In this document: one piece after another, positions 21,638 to 33,315 of the stretch | Layout of the letters: each line of letters opens with the position of its first letter | Position numbering within the stretch: position 1 is the stretch's first letter | From: Paralvinella palmiformis | Taxonomy: Eukaryota > Annelida > Polychaeta > Terebellida > Alvinellidae | Direction of reading: 5' to 3' | Assembly (NCBI GenBank): GCA_025642065.1 | Contig: JAODUP010000274.1 | Coordinates: 186,001 to 250,000, forward strand | DNA length: 64,000 bases | Translations under genes and position numbers: made by a program | Notes under the pieces: generated by a model | The model's database searches: none | What the model was told of the DNA's origin: nothing | The model's input: the letters and a program-made list of their open reading frames with translations, nothing else

Positions 21638-21808
21638 GGGCACCTCCGTGGCCTAAATGGTAACGTGGCTGGCCACAATTCTATGGCACCTGGTTTCAAA
21701 ACCGGGCCGAGCTATGATAGAAGGGTGTTTCATCTTTCACTTCGTCTTATTTGACCGTTGCAGGTGCATTCGGCCCATTTAAAAAGTGGCCATAAAATTG
21801 CACCATTC
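21638..21808 (+). mobile_element. tRNA-derived SINE, family B
   Basis: GGCACCTCCGTGGCCTAAATGG head, box B GGTTTCAAAACCGGG (degenerate), signature GGGTGTTTCATCTTTCACTT, a CGGCCCATTT block and AAAGTGGCCATAAAATTGCA end. Confidence 0.85.
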
Positions 21809-21939
21809 ATCCGCAGTATACAATGAACAAGAGTTGAAAGTAGCTGATATTATAAAAATTACGGAATATCACAGGATCTTATAACAACATCTGTTATAGG
21901 ATGAATTAAATTACTTTATGTGGCTGTAGCCTTGAACAC

Positions 21940-22001
21940 GTACGCACGCACGCACGCACACGCACGCACACATACGCACACATACGCACACACGCGCACA
22001 C
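21940..22001. repeat. (CGCA)n/(CA)n tract
   Basis: CGCACGCA passing to ACACATACGCA repeats. Confidence 0.93.
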
Positions 22002-22019
22002 GAAACCATCTGTCTCCTT

Positions 22020-22440
22020 TGTGGGGTAAAAAAAATATGGTTTATTAGTTTTTGAGAGAGTTTCATCGGAGAACGATCACATTTAGTTGTCGGCTTTTGA
22101 TGTCGCCGAAAACGATCCTCGATAGCGACTCAAACGGCGTAAATATTACCGAGAAATTGTACTCTAATTGGTTATCGGGTGACGAAGAACTGGGCCGAAA
22201 CATCCGCTGATTTATCCCGGTAACTATTCCGGATCCGTCCGGACAGGTACGGAGAGATGATCCTAGCCGTACAAGTCGCCGTTATCTGAACTCTTCGCTA
22301 ATTAATATCCGCTTTTAATTGGAGGATGATTTTTTTTCTCTCTCCCCTCACTCCACCCTCCCCGACTTAAACCAATCGTTTGTTTAATGATGTTAGGATT
22401 GTTAGGATTTACCTGGTAGATGTCGGCGTGTACAAACACG
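22020..22440. other. Low-repeat island, possibly regulatory
   Basis: Unique, balanced composition. Homeodomain-type sites cluster near 22299-22322 (CTAATTAATATCC, TTTTAATTGG), and a CTAATTGG is near 22163. No coding signal. Confidence 0.35.
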
Positions 22441-22969
22441 TCCATTACTGATTGAGTGCTTGCTTGTTGTCAGGTTTGGATTGGGCTGGCTATTTTTTTA
22501 CAGCTTCATTCTGCTCTGACGTTTTTAGCCTCCAAATCACTGATTAAGATCCCTGGTGGCGCGTGTGTGTTTGTGTGTGTGTGTTTGTGTGTGCGTGTGT
22601 GCGTGCGTATGCGCATGCGTAATACGGCGGTCTGTTTAGTGTTTACGTGTAGCCATGGGTACGGCGACGTACTGTTTAGGGTTAAGGATGTTTACATCGC
22701 CCAATGACGTGTGGGCTGATAGGAAATATTCTAAACACACGGAATCGTAGTGAGTACACTGACACCTGGCGGGCGTTCTCGGAACTATTTTATTTCTCGT
22801 GGACAATCCATTGGGGGGGGGGAGGATTTTTGTCGGTTTATTTGCGCGTTTTCTTTTGTTGTTTTTGTTGTTACAATTATTATTATTATTATTATTTTTG
22901 TGGTTCTTGGCATCATTTGATATAAACTACATGGAATAATATGTGTGAAATGTGTGATATAAACATAAA

Positions 22970-22970
<1 letters not shown>
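22441..22970. other. Spacer with TG/GC and (ATT)n tracts
   Basis: TG-rich 22562-22620 ending in GCGCATGCG, a G9 run near 22813, (ATT)n at 22874-22898. No gene recognised. Confidence 0.55.
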
Positions 22971-23006
<36 letters not shown>

Positions 23007-23010
23007 TACA
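22971..23010. repeat. (CAGA)n microsatellite
   Basis: About nine CAGA units. Confidence 0.96.
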
Positions 23011-23172
23011 TACAGACAGACTGACTAACCAATATCAAAATGGCATTTTACTCATCAATCACTTGTTTAATGCCGATCGACTTGACGATAACCAGATCCA
23101 GAGATCCAGAAAACGTTATCCCACTTAAGTATATTGATACAAAACAAGAAATTTTCTCTAGACATACATCTC

Positions 23173-23567
23173 TAGACACTACCTCGGTATAACAAGCACT
23201 AGCTGACACTACCTCGATATACCAAACATTAGCTAACACTATCTCGGTATACCAACCATTAGCTAACACTATCTCGGTATACCAACCATTAGCTAACACT
23301 ACATTGGTATACCAAACATTAGCTAACACTATCTCGGTATACCAAACATTAGCTAACACTACCTCGGTATACCAAACATTAGCTAACACTACCTCGGTAT
23401 ACCAAACACTAGCTAACACTAACTCGGTATACCAAACACTAGCTAACACTACCTCGATATACCAAACATTAGCTAACATTACCTCCGTATACCAAACATT
23501 AGCTAAGACCACCTCGGTATACCAAACATTAGCTAACACCACCTCAGTATACCAAACATTAGCTAAC
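23173..23567. repeat. 30-bp minisatellite, ~13 copies
   Basis: Exact 30-bp periodicity. Each unit contains two 8-bp palindromes, GGTATACC and TTAGCTAA (or CTAGCTAA), joined by AAACA and ACACTACCTC. Because 30 is divisible by three, long frames stay open on both strands (10-residue repeats around VYQTLANTTS on the plus strand). I treat these as accidental. Confidence 0.95.
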
Positions 23568-23671
23568 TGTGACTATTATTGTAACTATAAGATGATGTCT
23601 TGTAAGGATTTTGACATAAAACAGATATTTGGTCATGTGTTTGGAGATGAATGGATAAATATATTGATATA

Positions 23672-23953
<282 letters not shown>

Positions 23954-23955
<2 letters not shown>

Positions 23956-24157
23956 CTACTCCGTCTATCTACTGGGCTATATGTTTTATCTAGAAATGTT
24001 GAGAGAATGCTTTTAGTGCTTTAACAATATCCCTCCACACCACACCTTAGCCCCCTCGGGGGCATCCATCAACGCGTGGAACACCTCACCTCTGACCTGT
24101 ATTCAGAACTCAGTGAACTGGGTCATGTCGACGGCTGGCGAGGGGGAGGGAGGCCCT
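23954..24157. other. Spacer, no gene
   Basis: Unique sequence; nothing recognised. Confidence 0.5.
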
Positions 24158-24232
24158 GATGTTTTTACTGGTAACCATCGGAATTGAACGCGGACTGACA
24201 CGTTAACACCTGTGCCATCACTTCGTCGGGTC
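24158..24232 (-). mobile_element. tRNA-like SINE remnant
   Basis: The minus strand carries GAAGTGATGGCACAGGTGTT (box A-like) and CGTTCAATTCCGATGG (box B-like). No tail is visible. Confidence 0.45.
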
Positions 24233-24299
24233 AATATTGTTTACTGGCTCATACACATTGTGTAATATGGAATTGGCTCAGTTTATGCCATTTCTGCGC

Positions 24300-24730
24300 G
24301 TACCAGTATGGTACTAGCCTCGTGCCAGTCTCATACCGGTCTGGTACCAGGCAGGTGCCAGCACCGTGCCATTCTAATACCAGTCGTATGCCAGTCTCAA
24401 GCCAGGCTTATACTAGTCTTGTACCGATGTGATGCCAACACTTCATGCCAGTCTCATACCAGTTTGATACCATTCTGGTATCGTATCAATCAGATTCCAT
24501 TCCTGTGAAAGTCTTGTACCATATCAGTCCAATATCAGACTAGACTAATGCTAGTCCCATATCAGCTTAATACCAGTTTGGGTCCAAAACCGGCAATATA
24601 CCACTTCCATTTCAACTTAATACCAATTTGTGTCAAAAACCGGCCACATACCAGTCCGACATCGGTGAACTGGCCCTTACCAGGCTGAAACCAATCCAAC
24701 GTCGGCCTCATACCAGTGACATACCAGGGC
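24300..24730. repeat. Degenerate 11-13-bp TACCAGTCTGG repeats
   Basis: TACCAGTCT, TACCAGTTTG and GCCAGTCTC recur dozens of times with drift. Second-order repeats of about 58 bp (AGCTTAATACCAGTTTGGGTC / AACTTAATACCAATTTGTGTC) occur near 24563-24640. Confidence 0.8.
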
Positions 24731-24774
24731 ACTGACTGCGTGTTACTTAATGATCAGCCACTCCCTAAAATCAC

Positions 24775-24776
<2 letters not shown>

Positions 24777-24834
<58 letters not shown>

Positions 24835-24919
24835 GGGTTAATTAGTTGCAGAAACTTTATTTCGGGATCTGGACCAGGTAGACTTTTACGTCCCCTCTAC
24901 CCCCCCCCCCCCCCCCCCC
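24777..24919. repeat. (TA)n and poly-C tract
   Basis: TA at 24777-24829 and an uninterrupted C run of about 19 at 24900-24919. Confidence 0.96.
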
Positions 24920-25306
24920 TGTTTTCCCACCCTAAGCGTTTCAAGAATGTTGATTATAAAAGTTGACGAGGTGACGAACTACTTAATTAACGTACGTCAT
25001 CCGATCCAGAATACGATATCCGGACTGTTAGTTCACTCACTGGTCATAGCAATAGTCGTCCATCGGATGACTTAAAGTCAACTTTGTCCATCAGCCATCT
25101 TTAACCTTATTTATGTAAATAAACATACGGTAGAGACTCTTACAGTGATCACATCCAGCAGACGAACACGGTTATAACGTCATGGCGGATAGCTAGGGGT
25201 AGAGGTACGGGGTAGGGTCGGTTAGGTGATGGAATAAAGTACGAACAGTATTGTGATGAGTCGAGGTCTATATTGGTCGTTCGTGAATAAACATTATGAG
25301 CTGTAA
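24920..25306. other. Spacer, no gene
   Basis: Unique sequence with no recognised feature. Confidence 0.5.
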
Positions 25307-25420
25307 AGTAATAATAATAATAATAATACCAGTAGCAACAAATATAATAATAATAGCAGCAGTAATAGCAACAACAACAGCACTAACAGCAATAATAATA
25401 ATAATAATAATAATAATATT
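25307..25420. repeat. (AAT)n/(CAA)n trinucleotide tracts
   Basis: AAT at 25308-25328 and 25390-25420 with CAA/CAG between them. Confidence 0.93.
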
Positions 25421-25440
25421 ACGAATCAATAACACAGGAT

Positions 25441-25520
25441 GCATGGTGGCTTAGTTGTTAGCGTTGAGTGACTAAAACGCCAGAAGTCCAGCTTTCGGAT
25501 CTCCCCAACTCTCCGCAGAT
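25441..25520 (+). mobile_element. tRNA-like SINE remnant
   Basis: TGGTGGCTTAGTTGTTAGCG is a good box A; the box B is degraded (CTTTCGGATCTCC). Confidence 0.45.
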
Positions 25521-25960
25521 CATCTTTCGTTGGCTCGGCCACAGGAACCAAAACTGTAGATTTTGGACACTCGATATTGGTAGCTGGAAGAAATGGCCTC
25601 CCGGAGCGATCGGGTCCCTCCGAACTAATCCGCTAAGTGGCGCTGTGACACAATTAGGTTATCCGTGGCGTGCTTGCCATTCGTTAACATCGATCTCTTG
25701 CGGGGAGGGGGAGGGGAAGCGGATTTCACGATTTGTCCGGATCGGGATTTGGATAGAAAACGGAAACACGAAGACAGCAGCGACAACGGACTAATGCTGC
25801 TGCTGAAGATCTTCAAAGTTCACGGATCGCGCTGCAAAGAGAAAATCCGTCTCGGGATAGAACACCCGAATTGGTCGATATTATAAGCGTTCTAGCGATT
25901 TGGCCTTTGTTAAGTTCGGCTTCGTGCACTCGGGTATTAATTAACCCTGTTAGTATTATA
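25521..25960. other. Low-repeat stretch with overlapping open frames
   Basis: Frames of 63-108 codons exist in three readings over the same bases without a recognisable domain. I see no basis for calling a gene. Confidence 0.35.
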
Positions 25961-26085
25961 GGGCGCCTCCGTGGTAGCGCGTTTGGTCACAGATCTGGAC
26001 CACCTGAGTTCGAATCTCGGCGTGGGCATATCTGAAGGATGTTTCATCTTTGACTTCGATTCGTCACCTTTGGAGGTCCTCTGTT
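25961..26085 (+). mobile_element. tRNA-derived SINE, family B, truncated
   Basis: GGGCGCCTCCGTGGTAGCGC (box A shortened), box B GAGTTCGAATCTCGGCGTGG, GATGTTTCATCTTTGACTTC and CCTTTGGAGGTC. The 3' third is lost. Confidence 0.82.
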
Positions 26086-26449
26086 AGTGTCATATTTTTA
26101 GCTGTTGATCTTGTGGTCGATGTGATTGGGGAGGGGTCAGGTGGAGATAAGGTGGGGGGATCCGCATATTAAAAATAACACTTCCTGTTACGCAGTTGGT
26201 GGCTTGGAAAAGCTTCTCCTATAACCGAATTGTACAGGAGCACCATCTACCGACTGGGTTCGGTATCACACTGACGATGGTTCCCGCCTATATCCTGCCT
26301 GGATCGGTCCAGTTTAATCCAGTTACTGTGGCAAATCAACGTCGAACTAATCCTGATGGGAATCGGGAATTTAGGAATAAAATATTAACCTCTTTGTTAC
26401 GGAAGAGAACGTAGTTGGCTTACCTCATTCCGTTGTATGAAAAATTGCA

Positions 26450-26483
<34 letters not shown>

Positions 26484-26907
26484 GGCCCCATTGTCCGTGG
26501 TGTCACAGATCCAGGTCACCTGTTTTCGACTTCAGGATCGTTGACGCTTTCTTCTATAGCCAGGCACAGCCGTCATTCCGGATTGCATATGGAATGCCAG
26601 TTTGTGACACGTTACAAGGATTTCCCACTAACAAGACACTTCCATATTAACATCTCCGTGTCAGGATTGACTCTGGGTTATGTCTGGAAAATTATTTTAA
26701 TATGAAATAAGAATGAGGGGGTGGATGAGTCAGTCATTTTATGGATTGTTAGGATCCGTTTTTGACGATTTCAAAACTAGTTAATTTACCCCCCCCCCTC
26801 TATATATATAAATTCTTGATTACACGAATTGGACGATTCATTGAGTGAATTAAATCCAGAAGAGACAGTTTTCTAACAAAATGTGTACCTTCATTTACGT
26901 TGGTCAG
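26086..26907. other. Spacer with (CA)n tract
   Basis: (CA)n at 26449-26481, a C9 run near 26789 followed by TATATATA. No gene recognised. Confidence 0.5.
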
Positions 26908-26941
26908 CGATTGATTGATTTATTGTTTGATTGATTTATTG

Positions 26942-26982
<41 letters not shown>

Positions 26983-27103
26983 GTGAGTGAGTGAGTGAGT
27001 GAGTGAGTGAGTGAGTGAGTGAGTGAGTGAGTGGTGGTGGTGGTGGTGGTGGTGGTGGTGGTGGTGGTGGTGGTGAGTGAGTGAGTGAGTGAGTGAGTGA
27101 GTG
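26908..27103. repeat. (GATT)n(GAGT)n(GGT)n(GAGT)n compound array
   Basis: Four blocks in order, almost symmetrical around a (GGT)n core at about 27032-27074. Confidence 0.96.
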
Positions 27104-27189
27104 TAATATTCCGTTTCCCTCCATACATTTCCTCCTCCTCAACTTGTTTTCCTTGAGTAAGTGTCTCTTGAGAAATATTAAAGTATAAC

Positions 27190-27640
27190 AAGCTGTAGTA
27201 TGATGTAGTATATTGTAGTATTCTACTGTAGTACGGCGTAGTATATTGCAGTATACTACTGCAGTACAACATAGTATATTGCAGTATAATACAGCGGTAC
27301 GACGTAGTGTATTGCAGTATACTACTGCGGTACGACGTAGTATATTGCATTATACTACTGCGGTACGACGTAGTATATTGCATTATACTACTGCGGTACG
27401 ACGTAGTATATTGCATTATACTGCTGCAGTACGACGTAGTATATTGCAGTATACTGCTGCAGTACGACGTAGTATATTGCAGTATACTACTGTAGTACGA
27501 CGTAGTATATTGCAGTATACTACTGCAGTACGACGTAGTATATTGCAGTATACTACTGTAGTACGACGTAGTATATTGCAGTATACTACTGTAGTACGAC
27601 GTAGTATTTTGTAGTACACTACTGTAGTACGGTAAAGTAA
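27190..27640. repeat. 33-bp minisatellite, ~13 copies
   Basis: Each unit contains GTAGTATA-TTGCAG-TATACTAC, a perfect 8-bp stem with a 6-nt loop, followed by TGCAGTACGAC or a variant. 33 is divisible by three, so frames stay open on both strands. End units are diverged, central ones nearly identical. Confidence 0.95.
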
Positions 27641-27689
27641 ACAGGAATCTATAACTGCATAAGATACGCCACTGTTACCTCAATTTAAG

Positions 27690-28135
27690 GTTATACAGTG
27701 TGTTATTTTGAATAACAATCATGTTATTCTCGTAAATAACAAGTGTGCTCTATTATTGTTATATGGAAATCGTATCATGAAATGATACATGTGTATTAAT
27801 AGTTATGTTATGGTACATTTAACACTAATGTTATATTTTATCATACATATTACGGCCGGGTTATACTATCTTAGAAAACGTATAACATTCGCGTTATCTT
27901 GTTTAATAATATGTATAACAATTGTATTATGCCGACTTCTGGATACAATACGTGTAACAGTCGCGGTACAGTTATACTGTCTTATAACACGTTGCCATGG
28001 TGATGTTATACTGTCATAATACGTATAACAGCTGTACTATATCATTTTTGTAATGCATTAAACGATGCCGTTTTATATTACGTATAACAATGGCGTTATA
28101 CCGCCTTACGATATGTATAACAACCGTATCATCCC
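27690..28135. repeat. Degenerate GTATAACA repeats
   Basis: CGTATAACA or GTTATACTGTC recurs about every 40-50 bases in both orientations across the stretch. Heavily decayed. Confidence 0.6.
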
Positions 28136-28172
28136 GTCTTCGGTATCCAGACTTACTACTCTCACAAACAGA

Positions 28173-28186
28173 CACCAGGGGGCGAG
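28173..28186 (+). promoter_or_regulatory. CTCF-like motif
   Basis: ACACCAGGGGGCGA differs at two positions from the CTCF core. Motif evidence only. Confidence 0.3.
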
Positions 28187-28284
28187 GTTGGAGCTGGGTA
28201 AATTGATGACTCATCAAATTTGGCAAATGGAAAATAAAAACTGTCCATCCCAGTTGTCACCATAACTACACATCATTTATCTGT

Positions 28285-28395
28285 CAGAAATAAAGAGAGT
28301 GAGAGAAAGGGGAGAGAGAGGGGGAGAGCCGGAGAGAAAGTGAGAGGGGGAGAGCCGAAGACAGAGATGGAAAGAGACGGTGGGGGGGGGGGTAG
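28285..28395. repeat. Purine-rich GA tract
   Basis: About 110 bases that are nearly all G and A, including two GGGGGAGAGCCG-containing near-copies, ending in a G12 run. Confidence 0.9.
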
Positions 28396-28683
28396 GCGGC
28401 CACGGGGAGAGACAGAGATAACAGTGATAGATCCCCGGGAACATTTCTTGATCGTCGAAATATTAAACTATTATAAGAGATAATTGACTCCGCCTAGCCA
28501 GCTATAGGGTTATATAAGGTATACGTCGCACGCCGTGGACGATTGGTCTCGGGGCCGAACTAGCCGGCGCTAAATTGGTGATAAATCGGCCCTCGGCCCG
28601 AGTATTGTGCGGCGCTAAATAACAAGTATCGCTACACGTGAAAGCACTTAGCTATATGACTGGAGTTATACCGCCGTGGGACT
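28396..28683. other. Low-repeat CpG-containing stretch
   Basis: A duplicated CGGCGCTAAAT (near 28563 and 28611) and a TATATAAGG (near 28511). It may be regulatory; no coding evidence. Confidence 0.35.
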
Positions 28684-28750
28684 TGGCTGGGTGGGTCGAT
28701 GGGTGGGTCGATTGATGGGTGGGTGGTTTTTGGGTGGTTGGGTGGGTGGA
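28684..28750. repeat. GGGTGGGT-rich tract
   Basis: At least seven GGG runs separated by short loops; G-quadruplex-capable on the plus strand. Confidence 0.8.
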
Positions 28751-28956
28751 TGGGCGATAGTTACAGGGTGGTTCGCTTTTCGATACGCATTTTAGCAGGG
28801 GTTAGAACGGGCATTAGTACCGTGAAACACGATTTTTTTTTAATTTCAAGAACTAGATGATTCATCAGGAGGATGGTTGTGGGTTAAAGACTATTGCTGC
28901 CATGAAAACGTGTAACGACTCCTCACCAGTTCTGGTGGTAGACTGCGTGATGGCGC
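28751..28956. other. Spacer, no gene
   Basis: Unique sequence; GATGATTCATCAGG near 28857 weakly recalls the family C core. Confidence 0.4.
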
Positions 28957-29024
28957 AGTAGTAGTAGTAGTGAGTGAGTGAGTGAGTGAGTGAGTGAGTG
29001 AGTGAGTGAGTGAGTGAGTGAGTG
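28957..29024. repeat. (TAG)n(GAGT)n microsatellite
   Basis: Short TAG block then about 13 GAGT units, followed by ATGTTTAAC. Confidence 0.96.
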
Positions 29025-29424
29025 ATGTTTAACAATACATTCACACAAATTTTTTCCTACTTTTAGTCGCTTGTTGTAAAATATGAGAGGACATGTCGAG
29101 GTGAGGTGGGTGTTTAGGTGGTCGTAGATCTTGACTAGATATTGTTGTAGATCGTGAGATGTTCGATCCTTATGTAGATTGTGGGGTAGTAGATCTCTAC
29201 GGAGTGGGTAGGTTTAGATTTCCACACCCCCCCCTCTCCGATGGTCTTAGAACGACCAGGAGCATGAATTCTTGGCGATTTTTCTTCTAGCAATCAGTCC
29301 GAATTGTGGAACCTTTTGCTGGAAATCCCCAAACGGGATTTCCGAACTGAGATGTAAAATTGGTATTAATTATCCACAAGAAAGAAGTATTGCGAGTACG
29401 AAATCTAACTCGTTGTGTATGTAG
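29025..29424. other. Spacer, no gene
   Basis: GTAGATC-type short repeats at about 29124-29220; otherwise nothing recognised. Confidence 0.45.
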
Positions 29425-29440
29425 TGTGTGTGTGTGTGTG

Positions 29441-29490
<50 letters not shown>
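29425..29490. repeat. (TG)n(TA)n microsatellite
   Basis: TG tract passing into TA, ending in G7. Confidence 0.97.
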
Positions 29491-29491
<1 letters not shown>

Positions 29492-30295
29492 GGGGGTCTA
29501 CACGGGCTTGCTGTAAATGTCTGATTACGTGAGAATGTATCCAGAAGCGAAATCCCCCCCCCCCCCACACACACAAGTTTCCCACCCGTCAGTTTTGCAT
29601 CCGGGTTCTGGATCCAATAATAAATTCTTATTTATCCTTCCCATTCGTTCGTATCCGTACGATTAGAACAGCCTATAGCCAGTTAGTCACGACTCCGGAT
29701 AGGTAACATACGGCGGTCGTTGTGACAACAAACCGCTCGCTAACAGAGACACCATCGTACCGGAACACTTCCGCCCCTGCCCCCCCCCGAGAATACCACA
29801 CAGTGGCTTCCTGTTTGTCATTATACTAACATAACGGCGTATTATGTTATCTGGTAAGCGGCTGTTTAAACTTGTTGCTGGAAATTAGCGTAAAACCACC
29901 TCCGACGTTTAGAGCCGAATGACGACGGAAGCCGTTATTGCTGGCGAATGGGATGTCGTTCCAAGTCTGTTCGGATGTCCTCTTCCGAGCTACCGTAATG
30001 GCCTATCTATGGCGGGGAGCAGATCTGGATCGGCGGACAGGCGTGGGGCGTCTGGTCTGGATCGGCGGACAGGCATGGGGGTGTTCTGGATCGGCGAGCG
30101 AGCCCTCGTTGTTTATTTGTCTGAAAATAATATTTATTTTAACTTGAATTTCGCGCTGCCTCAACGCCGCCTAGTGGCATTGTTATTGTATTTGTTGGTG
30201 TTATTCTTATTTTTATCAATGGGGGTGGTCTTCAGTCCTGGAGGGAGGATTGGGCCATTTATGGTGAATTTTGTTGGTCAGTGTTATTGTATATG
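29491..30295. other. Low-repeat stretch with 33-bp direct repeat
   Basis: TCTGGATCGGCGGACAGGC occurs twice (near 30025 and 30058), with a partial third copy. Open frames through it are partly repeat-derived. A C13 run sits near 29557. No gene recognised. Confidence 0.5.
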
Positions 30296-30296
30296 C

Positions 30297-30339
<43 letters not shown>

Positions 30340-30341
30340 GA
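30296..30341. repeat. (GC)n(GT)n microsatellite
   Basis: GC tract passing into GT; Z-DNA-prone. Confidence 0.96.
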
Positions 30342-30992
30342 CGAATGCTTCTGGGGCGATAAATTATTTGTGGCGAACCCCGACGTGTAGCAGTTGGTTA
30401 AGTAATTGTTGGATACGATATAATAAGAACATTGTTCGCCGAGTGTGAGGCTTGTTGTCGTGTTGCTAGGTAACGAAAGGAAGCGAACCGCTCATTTCCG
30501 GTGAGCTCTGGGGCACCTGTTGAGTTAACGAATATGTATGTGTCGGTGTGTGTGTGTGCATCCAAGCGCGCGCATGCGCGTGTCTGTGCATGGAACTTAC
30601 CTAACAAAAAGGGGCCAGCCTGGGTCAAGGTGTCTTCGGTTTATCTTCGGGAGTGAAAGATCTCGTGGTCTCTTCCTGTTTTAGGGAAACTCTAATTACC
30701 ACAAGTGAAAACACCATCAGTCAGCGGTATCACTAATCTCCACAGGAATCGCTACGAACACCGCGGAAGTTTTTGTAACCGGATCTCGCCGTATATACAC
30801 AAATCCGGAAATCATTCGCCGACTGTTGGTCATTCCGGATCTGACCTGGTCGGCAGTGATTGGTTTCGGTCAGGTATCGATGTCCTCTTGCCTTTCCTTT
30901 GATCCCGAGATTCCGAATCGTCAGCTCCCGGCGCCTCGATGTCACCCGATCTGGATCCGGCGATGAGTGGTTAACTGAGGTGGTCGCTGATT
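30342..30992. other. Low-repeat stretch, no gene
   Basis: A short (TG)n near 30546 and GCGCGCATGCGCG near 30566; the rest is unique with frequent TCCGGAT-like motifs. Confidence 0.45.
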
Positions 30993-31007
30993 AGCGCCAC
31001 CTGGTGA
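30993..31007 (-). promoter_or_regulatory. CTCF-like motif
   Basis: The minus strand reads TCACCAGGTGGCGCT, matching 13 of 14 CTCF core positions. Motif evidence only. Confidence 0.38.
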
Positions 31008-31324
31008 CGGACACTTTCCGGATTTGTCGTTGTTAAATATAATGGCTAAATGAAATCAGCGGATGTTAGTAATTTAATTAATAATTATTTTGCTCAATGA
31101 TCATAATTGTTATAGATTTTTGCGTTGGTTTCACTGAGCCAATTCCGGTTTCTCAGTTCCGGATCTGTTCATTTCGGTAGCTCCGGTTCCGATTCAGCCA
31201 GTTAATTCCTTGTACTGATGTCTGATATGAATACGTCATGAATACAGGATGTGTTAAGTAATGAGAATAGAAACACATTTGGAGAGGAGCCGTGGAGACT
31301 ATAAGCCCCCCCCCCCTCTACACA

Positions 31325-31356
<32 letters not shown>

Positions 31357-31929
31357 AAACCAAGCACACACACACATGCACACAAACGCACACACACGCG
31401 TAAGACATTTTGCTCCAAGATAGTCGTAAACTCTAGTGTTTTATGATAAATTGATTATGATACATATTTGTGCGAAAAATGTATAAATGTCGAATATCTA
31501 CAGAAGTGAGATATATTTAATATCGTTAACGTTCGGTTACACTCGCCAGGACGTACGTTTTCGTTTAGCTGTCAGTAATAATACATTATCATATTTTTTT
31601 TTTTGGGGGGGGGGGTTGTCTGTACAGTTACTTCGAATAGTTTCCACAATATGATATTTAATTTACACAATTTATTCTCCTCCATCCCAGAGATCAAAGG
31701 GGGCAGCTTTTTATATCTGGATCCGGTCCATTTTATACGGAGAGATATTTAGAGCTGTGATCCGGACAAGGTTTATCAGTATTGGAGATGAGAGTTTCCT
31801 ATCACTTTGATGAACTTGTTATATAGTTTGTGTTTAATGTCAGTGTTCTAGGGTGAAGATAATATCGGCATTTGTGTTTGTTTGATGAAGATAGTGGTTC
31901 ACCTTGTATGTTTTGTATTTCGATATTTT
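31008..31929. other. Spacer with (CA)n and T/G homopolymers
   Basis: TCCGGTTCCG-type repeats near 31143-31190, (CA)n at 31334-31357 and CA-rich to 31398, and a T12G10 junction near 31594-31615. No gene recognised. Confidence 0.5.
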
Positions 31930-31970
31930 CGTGTGTGCGTGCGTGCGTGCGTGCGTGCGCGCGCGCGTGC

Positions 31971-32002
<32 letters not shown>

Positions 32003-32003
32003 C
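31930..32003. repeat. (GTGC)n(GA)n compound tract
   Basis: GTGC/GC repeats followed by GA repeats. Confidence 0.95.
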
Positions 32004-32204
32004 GCTTACCTTTCGGACGTGATATTTCCTTTGTCACCTGTCATTCTCCTCTGTATACATAATGGCTTCCTTATCAGATAGATAAAAGGGAAAGGATCCT
32101 GACTTAATCACAATCTGATAACATAAATCTCATAGGAAATCTGTCTCTAATCAAGTGATATATATATATATATATATAATATATATACATAAATATATAT
32201 ATAT
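32004..32204. repeat. Spacer and (TA)n tract
   Basis: Unique sequence to 32158, then interrupted (TA)n at 32159-32203. Confidence 0.8.
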
Positions 32205-33038
32205 AATGGAATAATTACAATATGGTGTCTTTATCTTCTATTAAATATACTATCATATACTAAAATCGTTATCTGTTTTCAGTAAATGATAAGATGTATA
32301 CTTTAATGGTAAGGAAGGGTCTCATGTTATTATGTGAATAAAATATAAAGTATGTGTTGTTATTTGCGGGTAAAATCCGAGATATGGAAATTAGGAGGGG
32401 GGGGGGGCGAAGGGACGAGATTACCGTATAGGCAAATGTTCGGGTCTCTACAAGGTTGAAATTGCATCTGTATGTCTCCGTGTGTGCGTGTGTGCGTGTG
32501 TGTGTGTGTGCGCGCGCGCGCGTGTGTGTGTGTGTGGCTATAGCGTAGATGTTTGTTTGCGTGTTTCTGCCCGTACCCGTATCCGTTTCCGTTTTCCAGT
32601 TAATTCCCGTCCAAGATGGCTGCCGTCTTCGTGAGACTCGTTTATGGTAGATGTTTATCTCGTACGGGGATTGACCGTTGTTTGTTGACATAAACAACAA
32701 ACTGCTATGTAAAGTCAATATTTATCTACCTAACATAATAACGGCTTGGGTACAAGATGAGTCGGACATGGACAATTATCGGCCAATTAACGCTAATTAA
32801 CACCGGAGGGGGGGGACATCGGGACACGTGAGATATATGCCATTTGTTAGTTGATTCGATCAATAACAACAGTCCGTCCGTCGGTATGTATAAGTATGAC
32901 GATGTGTGGATTTTTGGTAGGTAAAGGTTTAATTAAAAGATAAAATCTCCCTGTTTTAAGTTGGAAGAAAGCCGTTTGATCTACACCTGGTTTCCAGGTG
33001 TGGCGTACCGGTGAGATTTGTTCGATCACCCACTAAGT

Positions 33039-33040
<2 letters not shown>
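32205..33040. other. Spacer with TG/GC tract
   Basis: G10 run near 32397, (TG)n(GC)n(TG)n at 32478-32537, and a CAAGATGGCTGCCG YY1-like string near 32612. No gene recognised. Confidence 0.5.
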
Positions 33041-33075
<35 letters not shown>

Positions 33076-33086
33076 GTGTGTGTGTT
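33041..33086. repeat. (TG)n microsatellite
   Basis: TG tract with a single C interruption. Confidence 0.96.
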
Positions 33087-33214
33087 AAGATGTATGTATA
33101 TGACGATATAGTGATATTGTCTATACGTCCATAAAATTCTTTCATGAATAAGTTCATCATTCACAAACGTAAACATTGGACTATTAACTTTTAAATCCAT
33201 TCACGAATCAATTC

Positions 33215-33315
33215 ATCCATAAACCTATACATCCATAAACCTATACATCCATAAACCTATACATCCATAAACCTATACATCCATAAACCTATACATCCAT
33301 AAACCTATACATCCA
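33215..33315. repeat. 16-bp minisatellite, six copies
   Basis: ATCCATAAACCTATAC repeated head to tail without change; degenerate flanks extend both ways. Confidence 0.95.

Noticed and set aside
26086..26445. Possible exon (72-codon frame at 26196)
   Set aside because: No domain, no flanking splice consensus that stands out, and length is within chance expectation.
26904..27619. Several frames of 60-170 codons over the 33-bp array and the GATT/GAGT/GGT tracts
   Set aside because: Repeat translations on both strands; identical residue blocks repeat every 11 codons.
27190..27640. CRISPR-like array
   Set aside because: Repeats are regular and hairpin-bearing, but there are no unique spacers; the whole unit is repeated. 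The context is eukaryotic.
28505..28520. TATATAAGG as a TATA box
   Set aside because: The window is full of TATATA strings and no transcript features follow at the right distance.
33215..33315. Iterated 16-bp sites as a replication origin
   Set aside because: An ordinary minisatellite in a microsatellite-rich region; no supporting features.
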